Positions 9,092 to 20,330 of a DNA stretch of 64,000 nt are shown one piece after another. Position 1 is the stretch's first letter; each line of letters starts with the position of its first letter. The notes beneath the pieces were generated by a model. That model saw only the letters and a list, made by a program, of their open reading frames with translations. It was not told the origin of the DNA and searched no databases. This stretch comes from Blastobasis lacticolella (Eukaryota > Arthropoda > Insecta > Lepidoptera > Blastobasidae). The stretch spans positions 15,574,501-15,638,500 of the forward strand of contig LR990053.1 in NCBI GenBank assembly GCA_905147135.1, in the 5' to 3' direction. The position numbers and the translations under genes were made by a program.

Positions 9092-10490
9092 TTTGTATAC
9101 AGTGGACGTATATTATAAATATACTTTATAGAAATAAAAGGATAATGCCACATTTTAAATTAAGACGTTCCGTTATGGTGAGATCGGGCATTTCTTCGCG
9201 GCTTTTCGTGGCTTTTCGGTAAAAAAATTTACTAATTCAATGAAATCTTCATAACCCGTAGTGATTCAGGTATATTCGATGTCAAATTATGTAGACATAA
9301 ACTTAAACTATAAGACAAATAATTTTTTTTTGTTCTTGATGGGCAGATTTTGTCATAAAGATAAGAATGGAGTAAAATGTTCTATCTCGATTCCAAAAAT
9401 TTTGTATATTTTTTTTTAAAGATTAAGAGTTGATATTAAACAATAGTAAGAAATCTGAATTGATTAAAATTTTTATTTAAAACGCCATGTTTTTAAAATT
9501 TCACTGGATCAGCAAAATTTTTGCCAGAAAACGAAATACCCTCGTAACGACCCCTTTCCTATCTTAGTTTAACAAATACCCACATTCGTATTAACCGTTT
9601 TAGACCCGATCAAGATAGCATCGCAGTCCGACCTACTTGTCCCCCTAATACCTATGCAGGGTCCAGTGGCGTACAAAGGCTTATTGCTTCCGTGCTCTGA
9701 TCGCCTGGTACCCACGGCCCATTGTGACGGGCACGTCGGAGCAAAACGGGCACGTTGGACCCGTAGAACTGAGATAACCCCTTTATTGTCCACGTTTCCA
9801 AATAGCCATTGTGTGAACTTTGAAACAAACTCGAAATTTAAACTCTGTGGTTTGAAGATGAAATATAGATTGTGTAAAGGAATCTACAGAGTGAATTTAA
9901 TTAATGGTACAAAAGGAATAAGACTATTCTATTATATTCTATAATAGAATAGCATTGTCTTTATTGTTGAGCTGTGTAAGTATACAGGTATGCAGATGTT
10001 ATTACATTAGTAGTTCCAACAGCTTGTGTATTACGGACGTACAATAGTTTTAAAATTATATAAAATTTAATGTAAATGTCAACATTCCAATCTAATGTCA
10101 ATATACATATTTATCTCCATCATTTAAAACATTAAGTAACAATGTCCCATAAATAAAAAAATTAAAAAGTAAAAATTGTATTTTCAGATGTCAAAATTGT
10201 AAATAAAATCATTGGATTAAGTAATAAATAATAATGTCCCATTAAATTCAGATGTCAAATAAAATAAATTACTAAATAAAAAAAATTCCATTAATCATTA
10301 GTTTCATCTCTGTACATCTTAAATTCATCCAATTTATAAAATGCTTTATCGATACCTTTTTAGGATACCTTAATGATAACAAACAACTTCTACTTGCCAT
10401 AGTACCAACTCTAAAGACGCAAAAAAAAACAATTACATTTCAAATTTTCAAATTATGACATTACTTTCATATTTTCTTAATTCAATAAGT
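9092..10490. other. AT-rich stretch without recognised gene
   Basis: The region contains a perfect 13-bp inverted repeat with 3-nt loop (9924-9952), a locally GC-rich patch of unknown nature (9560-9790), and short direct repeats with AATGTCCCATAAAT and CAGATGTCAAA motifs (10140-10280). Confidence 0.5.
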
Positions 10491-10502
10491 ATTTATTATT
10501 AT

Positions 10503-10841
10503 ATTAGGCGGGACTTGCACGCGACGTACCTTTTCGATTTATTTTTCCGACGTTTCGGTAGGGTTACAACCACCGTGGTCACGAGACGACTGCCGTGGAG
10601 AGGTGATAGCTGCGGTGATGTGCTGGTAGACTCCTACCTTCACATAGAATTGTCAATTTGTTGTTGATTCGGAACTGCACGGCACACAACACTCACGATG
10701 TCCACGGATACGTCCGACGATAAATCTTGTGTCTTAAGGTTATTTATTTTGCACACCACTGGGTTCCACGACGCCGAAAGCTTATATCCATCTTCCCGAT
10801 TGAAAGTTTTGTACTTTTTCATTTCAATCGCTTCCCGAACG
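10503..10841 (-). repeat. Penelope pseudo-LTR, left copy (inverted)
   Basis: It reads as the reverse complement of 11545-11887 at about 92-93% identity by eye. It contains the motif CGACGTTTCGGTAGGGTTAC..CCGTGGTCACGAGACGACTG. Confidence 0.9.
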
Positions 10842-11544
10842 ATAATATTGCCGGTCGGTGGAGAGAACATTAGGCGCATGCAGTTCTATCCAGTGGTTTG
10901 GGCCAGAGTTGAGCAGGTGGTCTGCTGTGGCAGATTTATTCGTCTGGTGGTTTTTTACTGCAGCTGTATGCTCTTTGACCCTTTCGGCAATCGAACGTTT
11001 AGTTTGGCCAATGTATGAGCTTCCACAGCTACAGTCTACCTTATAGACACCTGGCGTCTGACACGGGATCACATCCTTAGGAGTACGCAGCAGGTTCGCT
11101 ACCTTGAGGTGCGGGACATATATTGTTGGAATCGAGTAACTACTTAGTACTGATCCGATCTTATCTGTCACCCCTTTCACATACGGTAGGAACGCTGACT
11201 GCCGACTTACTTCTGTGAGCTTCTCCCTCTTTTTCCGTCTTGCCGGCTTTTTTGTCACCTTGTACCCGTTCTTCCGTAATACCAGCTGGACATATGACAA
11301 CTCGCTCTCTAAGTGGTCCGAGTCGAGAGGGATGATGGTGTGAAGAAGCATTTAGATATGTTTCCATGTGTGTTGTCTTTCTGTATACCGAGTGCGCCAG
11401 CGATCCATCTTTTCGTACAAAGGTACGAAAAGATGGATCGCTGGTAAAGACCAGGACATCTAGGAACGGCAATTGTCGGTCATTTTCCACCTCCAGGGTA
11501 AATTTTGTTTTTGGGTGGATTGAATTTAGATGTTCTAAAGACAG
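10740..11544 (-). pseudogene. Penelope-like RT tail plus GIY-YIG endonuclease, frameshifted
   Basis: From right to left, the RT C-terminus has [20 protein letters not shown] and PFLDVLV, then [21 protein letters not shown] deletion and frame change near 11350 follows. The next frame gives a basic linker ([11 protein letters not shown]) and the endonuclease core GVYKVDCSCGSSYIGQTKRS with HL/SGPNHW downstream. A second frame change near 10880 leads to the conserved tail [20 protein letters not shown] and SASWNPVV. The RT catalytic region is absent. GIY-YIG endonucleases nick target DNA for these elements (family knowledge). A 22-bp inverted microduplication sits inside the RT segment. Confidence 0.82.
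11397..11444. repeat. Perfect 22-bp palindrome arms, 4-nt loop, inside RT coding sequence
   Basis: CCAGCGATCCATCTTTTCGT(AC) at 11397-11418 is exactly inverted at 11423-11444. On the coding strand the second arm encodes the expected V-R-K-D-G-S-L-A, and the first arm is an extra inverted copy. Confidence 0.95.
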
Positions 11545-11887
11545 CGTTCGGGAAGCGATTGCAATTAAAAAGTACAAAACATTCAATCGGGAAGATGAAT
11601 ATACCTAAGCTTTTGGCGTCGTGGAACGCAGTGGTGTGCAAAACAAAAATCCTTAAGACACAAGATTTATCGTCGAACTTATCCGTGAACATCGTGAGTG
11701 TTGTGTGCCGTGCAGTTCCGAATCAACAACAAATTGACAATTCTATGTGAGGGTAGGAGTCTACCAGCACATCACCGCAGCTGTCACCTCTTCACGGCAG
11801 TCGTCTCGTGACCACGGTGGTTGTAACCCTACCGAAACGTCGGGAAAACAAATCGAAAAGGTACGTCGCGTGCAAGTCCCGTCTAAT
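11545..11887 (+). repeat. Penelope pseudo-LTR, right copy (inverted)
   Basis: Carries its own endonuclease tail in plus orientation ([10 protein letters not shown] near 11570-11600) followed by 3' UTR. Homology to the left copy continues a few bases into TAATATAATAATA. Confidence 0.9.
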
Positions 11888-11898
11888 ATAATAATATG

Positions 11899-12986
11899 TG
11901 TAAAGAAGGAAATAAGTTTGAAACAAATATGAATAAATATTATTGTCAAATCTTGGCATATTAGAAAATGTAGATCAATTGCGGATATACGCTTGAAAAG
12001 GTAGGAATTTGGTGGAAATGAAAGTACTGCTACGAACCCAAACTCCATATTCAATAAAATTTTATTTTATTTCAATGGGTCAGTTAATATCAAGGTCATA
12101 AAATCGCATTTAAGCTTTACATAAACACAAAATTTGATACAAAAAAGTTTCTATTAAATTGTTGAATTTTAATTTCTGTTACGGGTATGAGTGTTATATG
12201 TACAATAATTATGTATTTAAAAGTATATAAGCAGTTTATCAGACCTCACAAACGTTTCTAAATCATTTTAAATTATATAACCATTCATTCATTGAAAATT
12301 ATTTATAAATGAATAACAGCTTTCTGACATGATGTTCGTAGGCGTTCGTACCGTGTCAGAAGTAATTACCAAACAAACGTACTGATAAATTATAATTTGC
12401 CAGGTTTAATAAAATATCCATAACCAGGAATATGGTTCCTTCAGACTTTAGAGCTCAAATTCCTTAGTTTTGAATTCGGGAATGTATCATAACTAGGTCA
12501 TTGAAACGTAGTCAATATTCTATAGGAAAATCTAGCGCTCTTTCGAGCTATATTCATAACTCTTTGTTGTACATACAAAGGACAGTAAAAATCATGGCAA
12601 AAATTGTTACCTAAGCAAGACAATATAGCACGAAGGCGGTATATGTATTAAAAAATCGGCTATATTAAAAAATCTTGTGCTTTTTCGAGCTACCTATTTT
12701 AAAGACATATTCAAATTTTTTCACTTGTAATCGTAGGCACTCTTGGCGTCACGCGGCAAGCGCCGTATTAATGAAGACTATATGGACCAAATAATTCTTT
12801 TTTTACTTTCTGTTTGAAAAAAGATGATTCATACCATATTTATGAATTACTACGAGAAAACTGAAGGGAGCCCTGGCATATACTACAGGTGGCCACCGTA
12901 GGGGGACGGGGATAAAAATGGTAAAAAATGTGTCATTTAGTATGAGTATCTTCCCTTATGATCAATGTCATTTGCAGCAGACGGTA
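11899..12986. other. No gene recognised
   Basis: AT-rich DNA with no convincing ORF. The sequence TTTCGAGCTA occurs twice (near 12543 and 12690) without an obvious larger repeat. Confidence 0.5.
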
Positions 12987-13110
12987 GCATCGGTGGTCTA
13001 GTGGCCAAGATTCGATATCTAGCTAGAGCTACCGAGCTCCAATCCCAGTGACGGCATGTACCAATGACACCTTTACGAGTTATGTACATTATTTGATAAC
13101 TAACAAATAA
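12987..13110 (+). mobile_element. SINE-D fragment with tRNA-like head
   Basis: A tRNA-like head (CGGTGGTCTAGTGGCCAAGAT, decayed B box) is followed by GGCATGTACCAATGACAC and GAGTTATGTACATTA, as in other SINE-D copies. Confidence 0.65.
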
Positions 13111-13411
13111 TGTATAGTATAGTCCGGAAAGACATTTAATAAGAACAATATCTCCAATGGTCTAGAAGACTTCACGTAGTAAAAGCCGTTTTTGTGGAAC
13201 AAGACAACGTCGACGCCCATAGTAGGTTAGGGTAAATTTATAACAGTCGCCCGGGTTTTAATCAAGCTCCACTAATAAAAGAGGAGCAGAACCTAGCGGG
13301 AAGGGGGGGGGGGTGAGGTGGGAGGCAGGGGGACATGTATAAGCAGACGTTTCAGGAGAAAATGTCGAGTACACTCAATTTAGTGCCTCTTCAGTCAGCG
13401 GTACTCGCTAT

Positions 13412-13490
13412 TGTTTTTTTTATACTACAAAGGTGACAAACAAGCTTACGGGCCTAATGGTCAGCAGTCACCGCAGCCTATTTACGAAAG
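13412..13490 (-). mobile_element. LINE family E 3'-end fragment
   Basis: TATACTACAAAGGTGACAAAC..TACGGGCCTAATGG..CAGCAGTCACCGCAGCC is a degenerate reverse complement of the family E tail. Confidence 0.55.
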
Positions 13491-13854
13491 GAGCAGTAGG
13501 TATCGAAATTTATTTCTACAGGAAGCTTTGGAAATGATTTCTAAGTTAATAAGACAAAACAGCACAGCACACAGTGATAATATTGAAATACCATTCGGTA
13601 ATAAATGTGGCGCAAAAACTAACTAATATAGTATAGGGAAACTACGTAAGAAAATACACTGATGGTCAATACTAGCACTATTGAAACACATTTTATATTT
13701 CGGTAAGTATTTTTAGTGCTAATAGACCTTTTATCAGAGTTCACAGTGAGTATTGCATTCGATAGTCGTTAATGAGAGCGTACAAAATATACATACACAT
13801 ATACAAACTCATGCTCCAATCCCATAGGGGTAGGCAGCGACTTTGGTTAAGTCA

Positions 13855-14110
13855 CGGTTGTGCTTTTGCGCGCGAGCCTTGACCATGACCCAGGATTTAG
13901 CAGATCAGATAATTATAGTGGAGCGACTGCCATCTGACCTCCGTGACCTGGTTAACAGGTCAACCTGACCAGATTCACCTGAATGTGCAACTTTCATCTC
14001 GATGTATCACGATGTTTTCCTTACCGTGACCGTGGGTTAGCTAATATACATAACTTAGACAATAATTATTCGTACATGGCGGCACTGGGGGTCAACCCCG
14101 GTACTACTAA
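13855..14110 (-). mobile_element. SINE-D copy (degenerate)
   Basis: Minus strand: B-box-like GGGGTTGACCCC, GCCGCCATGTACGAATAATT, and the conserved CGGAGGTCAGATGGCAGTCG body. Confidence 0.65.
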
Positions 14111-14379
14111 TCTATGTCAATAATTATTAAGTTGTAGCTATTTTTACTCTGAACAAAAACATTATTGTATTGAGTACTTGACATTATGTATCTTTAATTA
14201 TTTTATGATTATTTAAAATTTGACATTTATTTTACATTATATCATTATTATACATATACTACTACCTATTATTGACCTAAATCTATGGACATTGCCAGAA
14301 ATAAATGTTTTTTTTTTAAATAACGGTAGGAAGGTTAGGTAGAATAAATGGTGTATTTTTTTTTTGTTATTCCTATAAA

Positions 14380-14890
14380 ACGCGCTCCCGCTTCGTACGC
14401 CAGGACCCGTGCTCCGCCTCATTATTCCTATAAAACTATTAAGTGTATGCGGCACAGCTGTGGAACTCGCTGCCTGAGGAGATACAGGACGCACGCTCAC
14501 CTGTTTCCTTCAGGGATCTTCTGAGGAAGCATTTCCTCAGAATTTGATGTATTTATGTGTATATTTATATATGTATATATTTGTTATATGGATATATGTT
14601 TATGGGTATGTATATTTATGGATTACTTATTTATGTACTTACTTACTGATAAGTTTTACTGGTCTCGTTTAATATATTTAAATTAAGGTTCTTTGGTAAC
14701 TCTGATTATTTTTAAAGTAGGTAAGGTACTCTTATTGCCTCTACCGCTCGCTAAAGTTCCTTTCGGCTTGTCTAAGGTTAGCTGGAGGAGATCCCGTTGT
14801 GGGATAAGTTCGCCTTTGCTTTGTAAGTGTTTCCTTTTGAAATGTACTATGTTGTTGCAATAAAGAGCTTACATACATACATACATACTA
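14380..14890 (+). mobile_element. LINE 3' end (family H) with RT C-terminus and CATA-repeat tail
   Basis: A short open C-terminus (14446-14547) reads YAAQLWNSLPEEIQDARSPV then SFRDLLRKHFLRI and stop. A 3' UTR follows with CTAAGGTTAGCTGGAGGAGAT and GCAATAAAGAGC, then (ATAC)n. The same 3' UTR occurs at 42365-42570. The 'xLWNSLPEEI' motif is the usual C-terminus of CR1/R1-type RT proteins. Confidence 0.75.
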
Positions 14891-15175
14891 TTCAAACCAA
14901 TTAACTTGTCCTCAATAATTCGTGGAATATCTTGGCGAGATTATTATTCCTTTTGACTCTTTGGAGCATCTTCAAATTATTATAAACTTGCGAACGAAGG
15001 CAGCCGCGCTCCATTTCGTTAATTAAGAGCTATTCTGAAGGCAATTAGTCCAATTAACACGTGCGCTCTGAAGAAAGGCGACCTTTTGTGGTTATCTGAT
15101 AATGTTACAGGGATTTTGTGTGCCTTGTATATTGAAGTTCGTAGTTTGCTATACTTACTAATATACTTGCTACAC

Positions 15176-15278
15176 TAACAACGCGTGGGATGCCCCTGGT
15201 ATTGCAAACGTCCATAATCTGCGATGACTGCTTACCATCAGGCAGGCCGTAAGCTTGTTTGCCACCTTAGTGTAAATT
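15176..15278 (+). mobile_element. LINE family E 3'-end fragment
   Basis: GGGATGCCCCTGGTATTGCAAACGTCC..CTGCTTACCATCAGGCAGGC..TTTGCCACCTTAGTG. Confidence 0.75.
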
Positions 15279-15449
15279 TTTTAGCAATACAAAGCGACGA
15301 TGAGTTCGATGAGGTAAATATCGATTCACTCTTGATTTGAAAACCCCAAGGTTATACTTTTCGGGGAACAATGACTCAGGCAGAGAGTTCCAGTCCTTTG
15401 CAGTGCGCATAAGAAAAGTGCATGTAAAACGTGGTATATTACCATCCAT
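15267..15449 (-). pseudogene. LINE RT C-terminal fragment (family U)
   Basis: The 60-codon frame reads FLMRTAKDWNSLPESLFPEK then YNLGVFKSRVNRYL, the C-terminal tail of a non-LTR RT. A close relative lies on the plus strand at 51982-52173 (YLMRTAKEWNALSASVFPDQ). Only the tail is present, abutting a family E tail in opposite orientation. Confidence 0.72.
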
Positions 15450-15484
15450 AAGCCTGTTTGCTACCTTAGTAGTATAAAAAATAG

Positions 15485-15895
15485 AGAGTTATGAGCATCG
15501 TGGCCTTGTGGTGAAGGTATCCGACTCGCAAACGATAGTCTAATGACTCCCTTCTGAGTTATGTACATTAGGATGTTAACCGATGTTCTCACGGTGAGGG
15601 AAAATATCATGATGAAACCTGCACATATATATGTATAGATAAATGTGAAAGTAGTATAGTAAATTTCCTGCCGATTGATATCCTCGACGCGTAGATACAA
15701 CAGACCTGACTCGCAGCTTACTTCCAGAAAGTTGAGAAAATTATAGGTACGAAATTTTGACATGAAAATATGAGTGTAGATAAAGGTGTATGCAACTGCA
15801 TATAATTAGGTATTAAAACACTCGTGTCAAACTATTATGCAGGCGACCGAATGTGTAACCATGATCCAATATGCACAACCGGGACATTAACCCCA
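15485..15895 (+). mobile_element. SINE-D copy interrupted by repeat O
   Basis: Left part CATCGTGGCCTTGTGG..GATGAAACCTGCACAT (15485-15620) and right part GCAGGCGACCGAATGTGTAAC..GCACAACCGGGACATTAACC (15838-15895) join across an insertion. Confidence 0.75.
15621..15837. repeat. Repeat O, copy 1 (about 200 bp), nested in SINE-D
   Basis: Matches 60127-60330 at high identity: TTGATATCCTCGACGCGTAG, GACTCGCAGCTTACTTCCAG and ATTAAAACACTCGTGTCAAA. No ORF. Class unknown. Confidence 0.8.
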
Positions 15896-15904
15896 ACAAA
15901 TATA

Positions 15905-16060
15905 CGTATAATTGCCTCGGGAGGCGTACATACGGACGGTCCACCTGACAGAAAGTGGCCACCATCGTCCAGGTCATCTGCAACCTAAGGCGAGAGGATG
16001 CGGTGCCGGCCTTTGAGGTACCTTTTGAATAACTCCATGTTATAGTGCAATGTAAAAACT
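15905..16060 (-). mobile_element. LINE C-terminal/3' UTR fragment
   Basis: On the minus strand YNMELFKRYLKGRHRILSP and a stop are followed by GACGATGGTGGCCACTTTCT..CAGGTGGACCGTCCG, which parallels the family E/F tails. Confidence 0.5.
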
Positions 16061-16253
16061 ACGGCGGAAAGCTGAAGAGTTCGTTTTTTGTCTGAACGCG
16101 ATAATCTGAAAGAACCAGTTGGATTTGAAAATTTATTTCTTTAAATTTGGTAATAACACGCGGTTAGGCCGAAGGTGGCCGGACATTTAGTAGTGGGTGA
16201 AAAAGCGGGCACAGCTATTTTTAAATAAAATGGAATCTGACGTAACGTTTTGG

Positions 16254-16502
16254 CCCTGTGGAGTCCGGTAGAGTAGAATAGCACCAACCCTTTACAATCG
16301 TGGTGTACAAGGCGACTAATGTTTTCGAGGCCAAAGATCTAAACTGTCCGTAGACTGGAAAATGGGCAGCAGCGTTGTCTATAATATTGCGATCGCCAAC
16401 CCGCCTGGCAAGCGTAGAAATTATGGAGATAACCTCCCCTTTCGCAGGAGAGGCCCTAAGTACTGCAGTGGACTGTTTTGTTCTCTGATGATGATGATGA
16501 TG
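16254..16502 (+). mobile_element. Repeat J, copy 1, ending in (GAT)n
   Basis: Matches 28735-29220: GTCCGGTAGAGTAGAATAGC, GACTGGAAAATGGGCAGCAG, CTGCAGTGGACTGTT and a terminal TGATGATGATG tract like RTE 3' ends. Probably a LINE 3' UTR. Confidence 0.65.
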
Positions 16503-17584
16503 TCGTGATGTTAAGCCTCATAAAAACCTTGATGAGAATAAAAACACATGTACAATACCAAAATCTTTGTACACGACGAAATATTCAATTGGGGCCAAAA
16601 TGGCGCCTCTCAGCCGTAAAAATGGAAATACCACGAAGATTAATACCAAAGAGATGGCGGTAAGAAATTTAATAAAACGAAGTTGTACCTACAAGGTGGA
16701 GCGTATCTTATGGAAAATATTAATCTTAGTTAAAATGTCTTTAGGAAGGAGCACGATGAGTTCTCCAGTAATGAAAACTCGTTACTGAAGACCTTTAAGT
16801 ACGGTCGCGGTCATAAGTGCTTGAACACCTTGTAATTCATATTCCTGAGCAGTTGTTAAAAGGATTTAAAATAAAAATAATATAGAAATCTATTTTTGTT
16901 ATAGTTTATTAACTACAATTCAAAATGACTTTAACATTTTTGTTTTTAAAAGTCACAATGGTTTCGTGACTTAAAAAAAAGTTCACATTATGTGCAAATA
17001 CCTTTTTAATTTTATAAATAAAATTTTGTGACTGAATTATCAAAAAATATATTTAATGTATATTTAACACTTTGTGTGGTAATTTCATGATGAAACTCCA
17101 TTGTTATGTATTAAATTAAATAATTGCCTAAAGATTAGTAATTCGAAACCGGTTGCATTTCCATATGTAAAATGAAGTGGAACTAGTGTACAAAAGGTAA
17201 TTTAATTAATATTTTAATTCTAAGTTATAAGACAAAGTATGGCAATTCATTAAAGTAATTTTCATTTATTAAATAAAGAAAAACCTGCAGTTTAAAAATG
17301 AGTTATTGCTGCCTAATGGACAGCTAATAGGAAATTATTTTAGCCAATTCCATTTGTTTAACAATGCACCTAATAAAATGTTTGTGGCAGTAGCTACAAA
17401 AAAAAATTCTGTGGTCTGTGGATTTTTTCAAAAGTGGTCATGCACTTATGAACTCGACTGTACCTACTACCCAGATAATTATTTGAGAAACTCAGTCTAA
17501 TTTTGAGGTCTCTCGTCGATGAGTCCATTGTCCAGTTGCGGGACTTTTCAGGTTTATGATGATGGGGGTTGTTTTTTATTTTTT
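16503..17584. other. No gene recognised
   Basis: AT-rich. Short ORFs of about 60-70 codons overlap in different frames and show no domain I recognise. Confidence 0.5.
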
Positions 17585-17640
17585 TATTTTTTATACCATT
17601 AAGGTGGCAAACAAGCTTACGGCCGCCTGATAGAGGTTGT
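17585..17640 (-). mobile_element. LINE family E tail fragment
   Basis: TTTTATACCATTAAGGTGGC..CAAGCTTACGGCC, the extreme 3' end in reverse complement. Confidence 0.6.
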
Positions 17641-17807
17641 TAGAGTCGTCGAGAGATCTAAAACTATTATAAGTCTCTGTGATACCATAATGGAGGCGTG
17701 CTCGGAATTTTTGCTTTGCGTCATTACTACAAAGATAACTTATGTCAATGAATGAGCGAGCGTAGTGAGTTCGAAATTTTTGGAATATATCCCTTAAACC
17801 CTTGCGT

Positions 17808-18150
17808 CATTTTATTTATTTAACTATTTATTGTACACAGTAAAACATACAGGTAAAAACACAATTATAAATGACACAACAGGCACAACTTATTTCTAAA
17901 AAGAAATTTCTTCCAGCAGGCCTACAGAAGTGAGATGTTACATAAGAAACGCAGATACGACGTGCACAGTACAGAATAAAAATAATTATGCTACTAGATA
18001 CAGACACATATACATACATGCTTAAATATATAATGAATGCGTACATGCATAATAATACAATAATTTATAATATACATACATAAATACATATCTATTTAGG
18101 ACTAGACAGGGAAAGGTAATGCTCTTTGACGCGCTTTTTAAAAGTAGGTA
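17808..18150 (-). mobile_element. LINE 3'-end fragment (family S)
   Basis: ACAACAGGCACAACTTATTT..AAGAAATTTCTTCCAGCAGG is shared with 28792-28998. Confidence 0.6.
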
Positions 18151-18557
18151 GTGACGGACTGTCACGCACCTCATTAAAATAACCTAAAATCTGTAAATGT
18201 ACGATAAATAATAAAATTAATGAGCGAGTGCAGCGACCTCGAAATTTCTGGAATTATTTTGGCGGAACGGCTACCTGATGTGAACTCTCTATTGAATAAC
18301 TTTTTTACCCGTGAAGTAGGGAAGAGTTTAACTGAAAGTATGGATAACGAATTTTTGCTGACACTCGTTTGGCCCTATGGTCCGGGGACCTCGTATCATT
18401 GATACGGCTGATACGGCGGTAGCTACGCCTCTGGCCTAATACCACATTATAGGATTACTATGCAGATGGGCTCTCCTGGATATTTGGCTTGAGAAATTTT
18501 AAGCCTCCTAAGCTGTGTAACCATGCCTTAAAGTTGCCTATCTACGAGTATCTTATA

Positions 18558-18768
18558 GAGGAACTAGCTTTTGCTCGCGACTTCGTCTTTTATACGGTTA
18601 TAAGACGGAAACCATGTTGAATGTCGCGATAAATTATAGTCTATGTGCTATTCTGGGGTGCAAGCTATATTCCTGCCAAATTTTATCACAATGCGTTTAG
18701 TAGTTTTTGCGTGAAGCAGTAACAAGCTTCCATCCTTACAAACGCATTTATAATAGAAATAGAAATAG
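18558..18768 (-). repeat. Helitron-like fragment
   Basis: Begins AACTAGCTTTTGCTCGCGAC, the inverted form of GTCGCGGGCAAAAGCTAGT ends elsewhere, and includes TTTAGTAGTTTTTGCGTGAA. Class inferred from the CTAGTT terminus. Confidence 0.45.
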
Positions 18769-18800
18769 AATAGAAATAGAATAGAAATAGAAAACATTTA
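18752..18800. repeat. (TAGAA)n-type simple repeat
   Basis: Alternating AATAGAAATAGAA units. Probably the tail of a minus-strand LINE 3' end (AATAAATG follows on the minus strand). Confidence 0.75.
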
Positions 18801-19297
18801 TTTACACACAATAACACCACAAACACATAACAAATGGCTCAAAGGGGTTGATATTAGTGGGATAATATTAGTAAGATTAGAAAGATAATGTGCGAATGGA
18901 AAAAATGTACGGTCCACGAATACTGTTTATTCTGGTGGTACGTAAATATATGTAACACAAGATGAAATTCCAATGTTAAATTAATTTTGTTACATAAATA
19001 ATTTATTGTTAACGTTACAATAAAAAGCCAGTAAATTTTCAGTTATCTAAGTTGACATTGAACAACTAAGTACCTTATTGCAATAAAAACCCCAAATCTC
19101 TGCACTAGCCTTAAACACCGTGCCATAAAACATATCGTAACGTTTACGGCGAACCTCGTCGAGCAATAAAACGTTGCAAAAAGTAGGTTTCGAAAGGAAT
19201 AAAAAATGCTATCATTGCGGTAATGAAGCGAATTACAAATGTTAATTTTCTTTATTTATAAGATGTCTCAATCCCTATTTAAAATTTATAATTATAC

Positions 19298-19597
19298 GAG
19301 CGAAAGGTACCGGGTTCGAATCCCGCTGCGGCCATCTACCAATGATTCTTTTCTGAGTTATGTACATTAGTTGAATTCTAACCGATGTTCTTACGGTGAG
19401 GGTAAATATCGTGATGAAACCTGCAAATCCAGGCAACTGAATTTGTAACCATTATCCAATCTGGTCAGGTTCACCTGGTGGCAGGGTCATGGAGGTCAGA
19501 TGGTAGTCGCTTCACTGTAATTACCTGATCGCCAAATCCTGGATCATGGTCAAGGTAGACCCCTGGCCCTCGAACTCAAGAGCACAACCGGGACATT
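19298..19597 (+). mobile_element. SINE-D, fairly complete body
   Basis: B box GGTTCGAATCC near 19311, then the CTGCGGCCATCTACCAATGA, CCGATGTTCTTACGGTGAGG, TCAGATGGTAGTCGCTTCAC and CACAACCGGGACATT blocks in order. tRNA-derived by the B box; the A-box half of the head is lost. Confidence 0.8.
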
Positions 19598-19628
19598 TAA
19601 ATTAAAATTAATTTGAATTTAAATAATC

Positions 19629-19745
19629 GTGGACACATTCACACAGCGCCATCTAGCCCCAAAGTAAGCAAAGCTTGTGTTATGGGTGCTAGATAACTGA
19701 TAAACTACTTTTATACTTTTAAATACATACTTATTATATATAAAC
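19629..19745 (-). mobile_element. SINE-C tail fragment
   Basis: CACACAGCGCCATCTAGCCC..GCAAAGCTTGTGTTATGGGTGC..TAGATAACTGAT matches other SINE-C tails. Confidence 0.75.
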
Positions 19746-19834
19746 CAGATACTTATTAGACATAAATGCCAAGATGATTATTATTTTTGAATTATACTTT
19801 GACACAGACAAAGACTTGGTGTGTTTATAGCAGG

Positions 19835-20012
19835 TAAAACTAAGGAGGCTTGCCTGCGCTGGTTTGGTTACGGATTGCTAAGCTCCTGGGATACCTGAAA
19901 CCCAAGAAGGAATGGAATGACATCGCTGAGTCGGATGAGAGAGAGAAAAAGAATTAGTAGGAAAGCGGCCCCTGGCAAAAGCCGCGATAAACGTTAGGAC
20001 GATGATGATGAC
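19835..20012 (+). mobile_element. RTE-type 3' end, decayed
   Basis: Contains CCCAAGAAGGAATGGAATGA..CATCGCTGAGTCGGATGAGA, a degenerate KKRW..D(I)(A/S)ESD segment, and ends GTTAGGACGATGATGATGA. Confidence 0.65.
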
Positions 20013-20028
20013 TTTTCGAGATACACTG

Positions 20029-20330
20029 TTAAAGACTGCTGCACACCGAGAAATATGAAATCCAAAGGCTGATTTCTACTTCAGTAGGTCTCTGGAGGAT
20101 TCTTAGGGCAAAGGTTAGATCGATGATGCTGCAGCCTGGCTTAAAGCCGTATCCATATTTCAACAAGGAGCATTCCTGGTGAAGTCTCTGCAATGGCAGT
20201 GTTTTAACCCCTTTAGCTACGTTCCTGTTGAATATTCTAAACTTCTTCCAGGCCGGAGAGAATAGGCTGCTTCTGGTCAGTCTTGTTCCCCCTTCGGAGG
20301 CGTCGTCACTGCCTATCTGGTGATACTGGC
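20029..20330 (-). pseudogene. LINE reverse transcriptase fragment
   Basis: The minus-strand frame reads GVKTLPLQRLHQECSLLKYG then YGFKPGCSIIDLTFALRILQ, close to the RT finger motif 'QYGFRPGRSTxDxxFxLRxL'. The catalytic box lies outside the fragment. Family not determined. Confidence 0.55.

Larger units (their letters stand above)
10491..11898 (-). mobile_element. Penelope-like element flanked by inverted copies of its 3' end
   Basis: The minus strand carries the C-terminal part of a Penelope-type RT followed by a GIY-YIG endonuclease. Sequence of about 340 bp covering the endonuclease tail and 3' UTR is present at both ends in opposite orientation (10503-10841 and 11545-11887), so 3' ends point outward on both sides. 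Penelope-like elements are known for such pseudo-LTR arrangements. The element is 5'-truncated and frameshifted, so inactive. Confidence 0.85.

Noticed and set aside
16478..16663. Host exon
   Set aside because: Begins in the (GAT)n end of repeat J; no splice sites or recognisable domain.
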